A stretch of DNA of 64,000 nt from Treponema sp. C6A8. Lineage in GTDB: Bacteria; Spirochaetota; Spirochaetia; Treponematales; Treponemataceae. A model generated the notes under the pieces. It was not told where the DNA came from and searched no databases. It saw only the letters and a list, made by a program, of their open reading frames with translations. Shown here piece after piece: positions 7,730 through 14,452 of this stretch; within the stretch, counting starts at the first letter, position 1, and the number at the start of each line of letters is the position of its first letter. The stretch spans positions 151,501 to 215,500 of the forward strand of contig NZ_JHVB01000005.1 of the NCBI RefSeq assembly GCF_000619925.1. The letters are read 5' to 3'. Both the position numbers and the translations under genes were made by a program.

Positions 7730-8502
7730 CACTAACAGTTGATGTTGGAAATACACAGATTACGGGCGGACTTTTTGAGGACGGAAAGCTTGTGCTTCAG
7801 TTCCGCCAGACAACCAGCGCGCGTACGACTTCTGATGAAATCGGGCTGTTTTTTCGCTCGGTGATTCGCGAAAACGGCTTCCGCTGGCAGAAGGTTGAAC
7901 AGATTGGCGTGTGCAGCGTTGTGCCTTCAATTAATTATTCGCTTTCCAGCGCATTTGCAAAATATTTTTACCAGAAGGCGCTTTTTATTCAGGCGGGAAT
8001 TAAGACCGGTCTCAAACTCAAATATGCCAACCCTAAGGAAATCGGTGCCGACCGTATTGCCGCTGCTATTGGAGCTATGTCTCTGCATCCTGGTAAAAAT
8101 CTGATTGTAATTGATATGGGCACGGCTACCACAATCGACGTTGTTACTGCGGAAAAGGAATATCTTGGCGGTGCAATCATGCCGGGCATGAAAATCAGTG
8201 TGGAAGCGCTTGCGAGCGGAACAGCTAAACTTCCGATTGTAGAAATCGCTAAGCCTGACAGAAGCTGCGGAACTTCAACAATTGAAGCGATTCAGTCTGG
8301 ACTTTACTGGGGAAATCTTGGTGCCGTTAAGGAGCTTACACATCAGTTTGAGCAGACTGTTTTCAAAGGTGAAAAACCTTATATAATTGGAACAGGTGGT
8401 TTTTCGCGCATTTTTGGTGATGATGACCTGTTTGACGAAATGTGCCCTGAGCTTGTGCTCCTTGGAATTAAAAAGGCACTGGAATTAAATTTGGAGAAAT
8501 AA
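7726..8502 (+). CDS. coaX: type III pantothenate kinase
   Basis: 258 residues, usual for CoaX. Phosphorylates pantothenate with ATP, the first step from pantothenate to CoA. ASKHA-fold motifs: 'LTVDVGNTQITGGLF' (phosphate loop), 'EIGADRIAAAIGA' (catalytic Asp region) and 'IVIDMGTATTIDVV' (second phosphate motif). The start codon overlaps the coaB stop. Because panB, panC and panD are also here, the locus encodes most of de novo pantothenate synthesis plus the kinase and the CoaB/CoaC steps; no panE is seen. Confidence 0.96.
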   Translation: MTLTVDVGNTQITGGLFEDGKLVLQFRQTTSARTTSDEIGLFFRSVIRENGFRWQKVEQIGVCSVVPSINYSLSSAFAKYFYQKALFIQAGIKTGLKLKYANPKEIGADRIAAAIGAMSLHPGKNLIVIDMGTATTIDVVTAEKEYLGGAIMPGMKISVEALASGTAKLPIVEIAKPDRSCGTSTIEAIQSGLYWGNLGAVKELTHQFEQTVFKGEKPYIIGTGGFSRIFGDDDLFDEMCPELVLLGIKKALELNLEK

Positions 8503-8503
8503 G

Positions 8504-8857
8504 ATGGATATTACAGTTTTAAAAGCAAAACTTCACAGAGCGACTGTTACAGACGCTAATTTGAATTATGAGGGTTCGATAAGTATTGATACAGAATTGT
8601 GCAAGGCAGCCGGCATGCACAACTGGGAAAAAGTCGACATTCTCAACGTCAACAATGGCGAACGCTTTTCAACTTACATCATTCCCGGCAAAAAAGGCGA
8701 AATCTGCCTGAACGGTGCCGCTGCCCGCAAAGCCTGCGTGGGCGACAAAGTTATTATCGTAACTTATACCACAATCGACGAAGCCAAAGCCGACGACTGG
8801 CAGCCAAAGGTTGTTTTGCTTGATGAGGGAAATGCAATTAAGGGAATAAAAGGCTAA
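8504..8857 (+). CDS. panD: aspartate 1-decarboxylase
   Basis: 117 residues. PanD makes beta-alanine from aspartate. It is a pyruvoyl enzyme cleaved between Gly24 and Ser25, seen here as 'NYEGSISID'. The catalytic Lys9 region 'VLKAKLHRATVT' and 'GAAARKACVGDKVIIV' are conserved. It starts 1 nt after the coaX stop and is followed 2 nt later by a small unknown ORF. It supplies the beta-alanine used by the panC product. Confidence 0.96.
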   Translation: MDITVLKAKLHRATVTDANLNYEGSISIDTELCKAAGMHNWEKVDILNVNNGERFSTYIIPGKKGEICLNGAAARKACVGDKVIIVTYTTIDEAKADDWQPKVVLLDEGNAIKGIKG

Positions 8858-8859
8858 AT

Positions 8860-9105
8860 ATGAGTGTTGAATCAACAAACAAATACCTGCGTGCAAATGA
8901 CGCTTACAATGAACTCTTTGATGCTTTTGAAGCCCTGAATGTGGATGCAGAATTGAAAATGCCTCTTAATGCGGCTTTAGTTACCCTGAGCAATATTCTT
9001 GATTACTGGAAAGAAAATAACGACGTTCATACTAAGCCGCGAGTAAGCGAAGAAAAGCCAGAGCCTAAAAAGAATGATAATCATGGCTTTTCGCTGGTGG
9101 AATAA
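8860..9105 (+). CDS. hypothetical protein (81 aa), last gene of pan/coa cluster
   Basis: 81 residues starting 2 nt after panD. The first ~55 residues look helical and soluble ('AYNELFDAFEALNVDAEL'); the tail is charged and proline/lysine rich ('EEKPEPKKNDN'). I do not recognise a family. Its tight spacing implies co-translation with panD; a PanD maturation or regulatory partner is conceivable but unsupported. It ends 18 nt before the convergent tyrA. Confidence 0.6.
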   Translation: MSVESTNKYLRANDAYNELFDAFEALNVDAELKMPLNAALVTLSNILDYWKENNDVHTKPRVSEEKPEPKKNDNHGFSLVE

Positions 9106-9123
9106 ATTAAACTTCTTATAAAC

Positions 9124-10020
9124 TTATCTTACCACCGTTCTTATGCTTCCCATCTTCATTCGCTTCTCACGGGTGTCTTCCAGAAGAGCCTTGAGAGTTT
9201 CGGCGTCTTCGGTCTGGATGGCGGTGCGGAACTCGGTCATCATTTTCTGGAAGTTGTCTATGTGCTGGACTAATTTTTCCTTGTTGCTGATGAAAAGTTC
9301 TGTCCAGAGTGGGGCGTTTATCATGGCGATGCGGGTGAGGTCTTCAAAGCTGCCGCCGCCGAATGCGGTGATGCCTTCGTCCTGGGCGCTTTCTACCAGG
9401 GCGCTTGCGATTACATGGCAGAGCTGGCTTGTGAAGCCGATTTTGTAGTCGTGGATGTCGCAGGTGGTTTCGGTGATTCTTGTAAAGCCCATCAGGGTGA
9501 TGAGGTTTCTCATTACATCGAGATTTTCGGGTTTGTTGTAGCTCTGGGGTATCAAAATATAATTATGATTTACGAAAAACTGTGCTGATGAATGGGCGTA
9601 GCCTTCTTTTTCGCCGCCTGCCATCGGGTGTCCTATGATGAAATCTACGTCGGGGCGGAGAATTTCAGGCATGGATTTTTCAAAAATGCCTTTTACACCA
9701 CTGATGTCGGTGATAATTGAACCTGATTTGAAATATTCCTTATTATCGCGGATAAAATCCAGGGTGGCGTGTGGGTAAAGGCAGATGAAAAGCACGTCGC
9801 AGAGGGGAAGCATGTCCTGAACTTCATCGGAGGTGTAGATGCCGTCAACAATGCCTTCGGCGGTTGCCTGAGAAAGGCAGGCTGTACTTCGGTTGCAGGC
9901 GAGAATCTGGCCTTTTGAGCCGTTCTGCCAGAGTATGTTCTGGCGGATGGCCTTGGCGATTGAACCGCCCATAATACCGAGTCCGACAATTCCGTATGTA
10001 AGTGTGTTTAAGTTTTTCAT
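9124..10020 (-). CDS. tyrA: prephenate/arogenate dehydrogenase
   Basis: 298 residues. TyrA oxidatively decarboxylates prephenate to 4-hydroxyphenylpyruvate for tyrosine. The Rossmann motif 'YGIVGLGIMGGSIAKAI' is N-terminal; 'IGHPMAGGEKEGY' is the substrate-site signature; no ACT domain is visible at the C-terminus. Start chosen at 10020 (MKNLNTL) with AGGAGA upstream; the frame extends a further 29 codons, but that extension is encoded by a GC-rich dispersed repeat. Downstream of aroF on the same strand and likely under the same leader-peptide attenuator. Confidence 0.94.
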   Translation of the reverse strand: MKNLNTLTYGIVGLGIMGGSIAKAIRQNILWQNGSKGQILACNRSTACLSQATAEGIVDGIYTSDEVQDMLPLCDVLFICLYPHATLDFIRDNKEYFKSGSIITDISGVKGIFEKSMPEILRPDVDFIIGHPMAGGEKEGYAHSSAQFFVNHNYILIPQSYNKPENLDVMRNLITLMGFTRITETTCDIHDYKIGFTSQLCHVIASALVESAQDEGITAFGGGSFEDLTRIAMINAPLWTELFISNKEKLVQHIDNFQKMMTEFRTAIQTEDAETLKALLEDTREKRMKMGSIRTVVR

Positions 10021-10030
10021 AAGTTCTCCT

Positions 10031-10112
10031 GGGGGCGTTGCGGGGGTGTCCCCCGCTAGAAGGGGTAGCGAGCAACGAAGTGCGAGCGAGGGGAAGGCTT
10101 TCCCCATCCCCT
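10031..10112. repeat. family B GC-rich repeat, copy A (aroF-tyrA gap)
   Basis: Shares GGGCGTTGCGGGG, a CCCCGC pairing partner, AGAAGGGGTAG and GGGGAAGGCTTTCCCC with copies at 35191 and 48753. Both ends can fold into hairpins (GCGGGGG/CCCCCGC; GGGGAAGGCTTTCCCC). Confidence 0.75.
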
Positions 10113-10116
10113 GATT

Positions 10117-11151
10117 TTATATTGTTCGTCCTTCCACTGCGGCATACTTCTTAAGCTTGTCGCAGAGTTCTTCGAACTGTGGAGGGGTCAGCTGCTGGCT
10201 GGCGTCGCTCAGGGCTTTTTCAGGGTTGCAGTGAACTTCGATTTCGAGGCCGTCTGCACCGGCTGCAACTGAAGAGCAGGCGAGGGCTCCTACCATCCAG
10301 CGGATTCCACAGGCGTGGCTAGGATCGAGAACAACCGGGAGGTGAGTGTATTTGTGAAGGTATGGAACGGCGCTAACGTCCAGGCAGTTGCGGGTGTAGC
10401 CGTCAAAGGTACGGATTCCGCGTTCGCACAAAATTACGTTTTCGTTACCGTTTGCCATGATGTATTCTGCGCTCATCAAAAGCTCCTGGATTGTGCCGGA
10501 AAGTCCGCGTTTAAGGAGAACCGGTTTGTGAGTTTTGCCGACTTCCTTAAGAAGGTCAAAGTTCTGGAAGTTGCGGGCACCAATCTGAATCATATCGATG
10601 TTTTCAAAGTATTTGAGTTCGCTTGCGCTCATGAGTTCTGTACAGATTGGGAGTCCTGTTTCTGCTTTTGCTTTTTCAAGGAGTTTGATTCCTTCTGCGC
10701 CCAGGCCCTGGAAGCTGTAAGGAGAAGTGCGTGGCTTGTAAGCGCCGCCGCGAAGAATGCGTGCCCCTGCTTTTTTTACAGCGCGGGCTGCATCCATAAT
10801 CTGTTCTTCGCTTTCTACCGAACAGGGACCTGCGATAATCACAACTGATTTTCCGTCGCCGATTGTGCAAGGAGTTACGCCAGCCTGACCGCCGCCTACT
10901 TCGATTACGGTGTTATGTGGGTGGAAGGCACGGCTTGCCATTTTATAAGGTGCCGATACGCGTTCAGCTTTTTCTACAATGTCCATGCCCAGAAAGTCGT
11001 CAGGATCAACCTTGGAAGTGTCGCCCAGCAAGCCCAGAATGGTCATGCTTTCGCCTTTTGAAACGTGAACACCAAAGCCTTTTTCCTTGAGGTTGGCAAT
11101 AAGTCCTTCTGTCTGCGCCTGTGTGGCTCCTTTTTTCAATGTAATAATCAT
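10117..11151 (-). CDS. aroF: 3-deoxy-7-phosphoheptulonate synthase (DAHP synthase, type I-beta)
   Basis: 344 residues: an N-terminal ferredoxin-like regulatory domain (about 1-70, 'IITLKKGATQAQTEGLI..LKEKGF.VHVSKG') followed by the TIM barrel. Barrel motifs: 'VIIAGPCSVES', 'LRGGAYKPRTSPYSFQGLG', 'IQIGARNFQNFDLL', 'LLKRG' and 'DPSHACG'. It condenses phosphoenolpyruvate and erythrose-4-phosphate, the entry to the shikimate pathway. The N-terminal domain usually confers feedback inhibition in this class. Ribosome-binding site AAGGAG lies 8 nt upstream. A leader peptide and terminator precede it, so expression is likely attenuated by aromatic amino-acid supply. Confidence 0.96.
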   Translation of the reverse strand: MIITLKKGATQAQTEGLIANLKEKGFGVHVSKGESMTILGLLGDTSKVDPDDFLGMDIVEKAERVSAPYKMASRAFHPHNTVIEVGGGQAGVTPCTIGDGKSVVIIAGPCSVESEEQIMDAARAVKKAGARILRGGAYKPRTSPYSFQGLGAEGIKLLEKAKAETGLPICTELMSASELKYFENIDMIQIGARNFQNFDLLKEVGKTHKPVLLKRGLSGTIQELLMSAEYIMANGNENVILCERGIRTFDGYTRNCLDVSAVPYLHKYTHLPVVLDPSHACGIRWMVGALACSSVAAGADGLEIEVHCNPEKALSDASQQLTPPQFEELCDKLKKYAAVEGRTI

Positions 11152-11249
11152 TTTTGTTACTCCTTACAGTGCGATAGGCTGCCATGGGGGCGCCCGCGTA
11201 TATACGCTTGGTCAAGGCACGCTTCGCTTAAAGCCTTGACACAATCGTT

Positions 11250-11281
11250 TTGCAGGTTGATATAAGATTATCAACCTGCAA
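11250..11281 (-). promoter_or_regulatory. 13-bp inverted repeat between attenuator and aroF
   Basis: TTGCAGGTTGATA pairs with TATCAACCTGCAA around a 6-nt loop. It lies just downstream of the attenuator terminator in the aroF mRNA. There is no T-tract on the aroF strand. It may stabilise the read-through mRNA or serve as a protein-binding site. A smaller GTCAAGGC/GCCTTGAC pair follows nearer to aroF (about 11212-11240). Confidence 0.5.
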
Positions 11282-11282
11282 T

Positions 11283-11313
11283 AAAAAAAGGGAACTCTTT
11301 TTAGAGTTCCCTT
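11283..11313 (-). terminator. intrinsic terminator between leader peptide and aroF (attenuator)
   Basis: On the - strand, GGGAACTCT and AGAGTTCCC form a 9-bp stem with an AAAA loop, extended by AA/TT, followed by a seven-T tract (11283-11289). It lies 35 bp beyond the leader peptide stop and upstream of aroF on the same strand, the position expected for an attenuator. Confidence 0.85.
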
Positions 11314-11347
11314 GTATTTACCTTAATTTAATGAAGTTTCATTTACA

Positions 11348-11467
11348 TTAACGGCACATACCAAAGAACCCAGAAGAGAAGAAATAATACCAGTAATAGT
11401 AAAAGTAAGCCAACTTTGTACCGTATTTCTGAGAAGTTTGAGATGTGAAGTTTAAGTTTGCCTTCAT
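11348..11467 (-). CDS. aromatic leader peptide (39 aa) of the aroF-tyrA attenuator
   Basis: A 39-codon ORF on the aroF strand. Residues 21-30 are ten aromatic amino acids in a row (YFYYYWYYFF: six Tyr, three Phe, one Trp), followed by a further Phe-Phe at 34-35. This is the hallmark of amino-acid leader peptides such as PheL, and the ORF is followed by an intrinsic terminator before aroF. Leader codons Gly-Phe-Phe (GTTCTTT) can pair with AGGGAAC at the 5' arm of the terminator, giving a plausible antiterminator when ribosomes stall. No Shine-Dalgarno is present; a -10 hexamer 6 nt upstream suggests leaderless translation. Direct reading supports the ORF; attenuation is inference. Confidence 0.85.
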   Translation of the reverse strand: MKANLNFTSQTSQKYGTKLAYFYYYWYYFFSSGFFGMCR

Positions 11468-11473
11468 AATTTT

Positions 11474-11502
11474 AATATAACTTAAGTCTGAAAAATTTGC
11501 AA
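11474..11502 (-). promoter_or_regulatory. promoter of aromatic leader peptide
   Basis: On the - strand TTGCAA (11497-11502), a 17-bp spacer and TATATT (11474-11479). The predicted transcription start falls at or next to the leader peptide ATG (11467). Confidence 0.65.
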
Positions 11503-11557
11503 GTGTTTCTATGCATAAAAACAAAAAAAAGTTGCTCCCTCGCGCTAATTTTTTTGA

Positions 11558-12328
11558 TTACTTATTTTTTCCAGATAACCCTGCCATTTTTGTAAATGTT
11601 TTTTCTATATATTGAGCCTCGCTTTCTGAAAGAGCGGCGCGGGCTAAAAGACTTCTCCAGAAGCGTTCCATATCGGGGCGGCCAGCCAGTTTGAAAAAGC
11701 CGATTTTCTGAAGGTTGTCGGTGATGTTTGTAACAGTTTTGTCCAGGCGTTCCAGGGTGAGCGGGGTGTAGCCTGCGTCGGTTTTACCGCTGGATTTCAT
11801 ATTCTGGCGGAAAAGATGATAGCAGATAATCTGAACGGCGTGGGAAAGATTGAGGGAGCCGAATTCCCTGGAAGAAGGAATTGCAACGCCCAGGGTACAC
11901 ATATCAAGCTGGTCGTCGGTCAGGCCGGTACGCTCGTTGCCGAAGATTACGGCGACCTTGCCGCCGGCAGATGACGCTGACTCCTTGTCAGCTGCATTTT
12001 CTCGTCCAGTAATCTCATCAGCTAATTCTGCAAATTCCTCGGGCAGCAAAAGCTTTCCTTTTCGGTTTTTACCACGACGGCGGGTTGTTCCGGCACTCAA
12101 AGAACAGTCGGCGGTGGCGGCATTTATATCTTCATAAAAAGTTGCATTATCAAAAATGTAGGCGGCATGAATTGCAAGAACGTGAACTTTTTCAGCATCA
12201 TAATCTTCGCGTTTTCCGACAATGCGAAGTTCCTTAATATCATTATTTGCCATAGCCCGGCATGCAGAACCGATGTTTCTGGCTTCATCAGGATGATCCA
12301 AAATTATTACAATATTTTTCAAATTCAT
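11558..12328 (-). CDS. trmJ: SPOUT RNA 2'-O-methyltransferase, TrmJ type
   Basis: 256 residues. Knotted SPOUT fold motifs: N-terminal 'IVIILDHPDEARNIGSACRAMAN' (motif 1), 'VAVIFGNERTGLTDDQL' (motif 2) and 'GVAIPSSREFGSLNLSHAVQII' (motif 3, SAM-binding knot). TrmJ methylates the ribose at tRNA position 32. The C-terminal ~90 residues are the helical extension typical of TrmJ. No Shine-Dalgarno; TAAAAT lies exactly 6 nt before the ATG. Divergent from the phosphatase gene at 12380, with the two -10 boxes 27 bp apart. The exact RNA target is by family analogy. Confidence 0.88.
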   Translation of the reverse strand: MNLKNIVIILDHPDEARNIGSACRAMANNDIKELRIVGKREDYDAEKVHVLAIHAAYIFDNATFYEDINAATADCSLSAGTTRRRGKNRKGKLLLPEEFAELADEITGRENAADKESASSAGGKVAVIFGNERTGLTDDQLDMCTLGVAIPSSREFGSLNLSHAVQIICYHLFRQNMKSSGKTDAGYTPLTLERLDKTVTNITDNLQKIGFFKLAGRPDMERFWRSLLARAALSESEAQYIEKTFTKMAGLSGKNK

Positions 12329-12379
12329 ACGATAATTTTATCGTTTTATTTAAAAAATGTGTTAAAATATATTGCCAAA

Positions 12380-13696
12380 ATGTTGTTTAATTTGATAAAC
12401 CAGGAAAAATTATCTACTCCTCACGGTCGTTCAGAACTGATTGCGTTTTTTACGACTTTTTTTGCCCTTATTTACCATATTGCGGTTCTGATTATTTTTG
12501 GAGTTCTTCATGTTTATCCAATGTTTTTCTTCAATATTTTCAGCGTCAGTCTTTTTACTGTTCTTTTGATTCTGATTCCAAAACACCAGTCCTATGTCCT
12601 TCTTTATCTGATTGCCTCAGTTGAGGTTACGATTCATCAGATTTTTGCGGAATACTGCCTGGGCTCTTACACAAGTTTTAAATTTTTTATCTTTTTGATA
12701 GGAACCCTTCCTTATCTTATTTTTGAGAAAGATTTTAAGATTTCGGCTGTTTTTACTGCGATTACGACTCTTATTTTCTTCACCCTCTGCTTTGTTCACT
12801 TTCAGACAAGATATATTCAGCATCCTAATGTTCTGCTTTCCTTCCGCATGGTGAATGTCATTCTAAGTCTTACAATGATCATCGTTGTAATTTTGCTTTA
12901 TACCTACGTCGTCCATACGGTGGAAGAGGAATTAAAAAAGCACGGCGATAATCTTGAAAAGGAAATTCGTCTTGCGGCTTTTATTCAGCAGAACTTTTAC
13001 AGGCATGATAATGTAGAAATTGAAGGCTGGGAAATTGCTTATTATAACCGTCCTCTGGCTGGTGTAAGCGGCGACCTTTACGATTTTTATGAAACAAATG
13101 ACGGCGTAAAAGGCCTTGGTATTTTTGATGTTTCCGGTCACGGAATTTCCAGTGGTCTTGTTACAATGCTTGTAAAAAACATCATTCAGCAGGAATTCAA
13201 CAATCTGAAGGATCTGGAACTCTGGGAAGTAATGAATACCATCAATGACAGGGTAATTGCAGAAAAGGGAAAGATTCAGAATTATCTGACTGGAATTTTA
13301 ATCCGCATAAAAGGCAATCAGCTGGAAATTGTAAATGCGGGCCATCCTTATCCTATTGTTTACAGAAAGCAGAACGAAAAAGCCTCCTTTATAGAAAAGG
13401 CTGGTGAATATCCTGGCGGCTCAATTGGTATTGCGGGCTTCCCGGTTTATTATTATTCTCAGTTTGTGACTTTTGCAAGGGGCGATGAAATCGTTCTTTA
13501 TACAGATGGAATTTCTGATTCTGAAAACCATGAGGGCGAGCGTTTTATTACCAGGGCTTTTATGGAACAGATTGATGCAACCGCCCTGCTTCCGGTCAAT
13601 GAGCAGGTAAAGGCAATCAACCGTTATTTGAAGCAGTTCCGTTCCGGTAAGGAAATCAATGACGACATGACTATGATTATTATGAGGAAGAAATAG
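12380..13696 (+). CDS. membrane PP2C/SpoIIE-type serine phosphatase
   Basis: 438 residues: six or seven hydrophobic helices in the first ~190 residues, a short coiled linker ('EEELKKHGDNLEKEIRLA'), then a SpoIIE-like phosphatase domain with 'VSGDLYDFY', 'GIFDVSGHGISSGL' (metal-binding Asp), 'GDEIVLYTDGISD' and C-terminal 'DDMTMIIM'. Such phosphatases typically act on anti-sigma-factor antagonists (STAS proteins); a STAS protein is encoded at 22911. I chose ATG 12380 rather than an upstream extension that crosses trmJ, because TATATT lies 6 nt before it and the hydrophobic domain follows directly. Confidence 0.88.
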   Translation: MLFNLINQEKLSTPHGRSELIAFFTTFFALIYHIAVLIIFGVLHVYPMFFFNIFSVSLFTVLLILIPKHQSYVLLYLIASVEVTIHQIFAEYCLGSYTSFKFFIFLIGTLPYLIFEKDFKISAVFTAITTLIFFTLCFVHFQTRYIQHPNVLLSFRMVNVILSLTMIIVVILLYTYVVHTVEEELKKHGDNLEKEIRLAAFIQQNFYRHDNVEIEGWEIAYYNRPLAGVSGDLYDFYETNDGVKGLGIFDVSGHGISSGLVTMLVKNIIQQEFNNLKDLELWEVMNTINDRVIAEKGKIQNYLTGILIRIKGNQLEIVNAGHPYPIVYRKQNEKASFIEKAGEYPGGSIGIAGFPVYYYSQFVTFARGDEIVLYTDGISDSENHEGERFITRAFMEQIDATALLPVNEQVKAINRYLKQFRSGKEINDDMTMIIMRKK

Positions 13697-13725
13697 ATTA
13701 TCGGGTCAAGCCCGATAATGACAGG
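13696..13725. repeat. family C palindromic repeat, copy 1
   Basis: A 30-bp unit, with ATTATCGGG and CCCGATAAT as arms around TCAAG-type centre and a trailing GACAGG. It is identical to 39521-39550. It begins at the phosphatase stop codon. Degenerate 'ATGACAGG.TGTC' pieces continue to about 13790, between two convergent genes. Confidence 0.8.
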
Positions 13726-13789
13726 GTGTCAGCAGTATGATGACAGGATGTCGGCAGGATTATGACAGGAAGTCAGTTCAATAATGACA

Positions 13790-14452
13790 TCAGTTTTTTC
13801 CCAGCAGGGTGAAGTCGTGGGCCTTGCTGCAGAAAATAATTCCGCTGCCAGCCTTCTGCATGCATGGAAGGTCTTTTATAGCCTGGACGATATTGTCGGC
13901 GTTTTCTGACGGCACGACAATCATCAATAGGTCTTTTTCCGGCACAATCTCCATTCCAAGGAATTTAGCGTCGCCTTCTTTTGCAGTTCCGCGCGCGCTC
14001 AAAATCGTGCCGCCACCAGCGCCAGCCTTTCTTGCTGCTGCCATTGCGTCGTCTGCATAGCCTTTATTTACGATTACGTTTACAACAGTGTATTTCATTT
14101 CTTCACCTTCCTTGTCCTTGCTGACAGCCTTTTCTGCCCCGGTAAAATCCCCGGTACTTCCTGCCTTGATAAAATCGCCTATATTTATGCTGAACAATAC
14201 GCCGAAGCTTTTTTTCTTATTTTCCGTGCCCGCAATTATTTCCTTGCGGACATCTTCATAAATTGAGTCGTCTACAATTACGTAAGCAATATCTTTAGAA
14301 GTATCACCAAGTCCCAGAAGCTGAATGATATTGCTCTGCGCCGTGCCGCGGGCCATCATAATCGTGCCGCCGCCAGCTCCTTTTGCCGCCGCCGCGCTGG
14401 TAATCAGCTCGCCGCAGTCATGGGGAACAATGCTTACAATCAGTTTAAACAT
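13790..14452 (-). CDS. tandem PII-like regulatory protein (two domains)
   Basis: 220 residues made of two homologous PII-like halves (about 1-100 and 118-220). Each contains 'A...KGAGGGTI(M/L).ARGTA', the T-loop-adjacent pattern of PII-like proteins. GlnB is about 112 residues and acts as a trimer; here two units are fused. It overlaps the next gene upstream (DUF1538 membrane protein) by 8 nt, so the pair is probably translated together and may act like GlnK-AmtB, a soluble nucleotide sensor gating a membrane protein. The ligand and transported solute are unknown. Confidence 0.8.
   Translation of the reverse strand: MFKLIVSIVPHDCGELITSAAAAKGAGGGTIMMARGTAQSNIIQLLGLGDTSKDIAYVIVDDSIYEDVRKEIIAGTENKKKSFGVLFSINIGDFIKAGSTGDFTGAEKAVSKDKEGEEMKYTVVNVIVNKGYADDAMAAARKAGAGGGTILSARGTAKEGDAKFLGMEIVPEKDLLMIVVPSENADNIVQAIKDLPCMQKAGSGIIFCSKAHDFTLLGKN

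Noticed and set aside
9143..9448. Open frames antisense to tyrA and elsewhere in well-assigned genes
   Set aside because: They are antisense shadows of confidently identified genes, without ribosome-binding sites or recognisable motifs.
10021..10107. N-terminal extension of tyrA by 29 residues
   Set aside because: The extension is encoded by family B repeat copy A; the start at 10020 has AGGAGA and matches TyrA N-termini.
12167..12379. 71-residue upstream extension of the SpoIIE-type phosphatase
   Set aside because: It lies antisense within trmJ and its promoter, and lacks family similarity.
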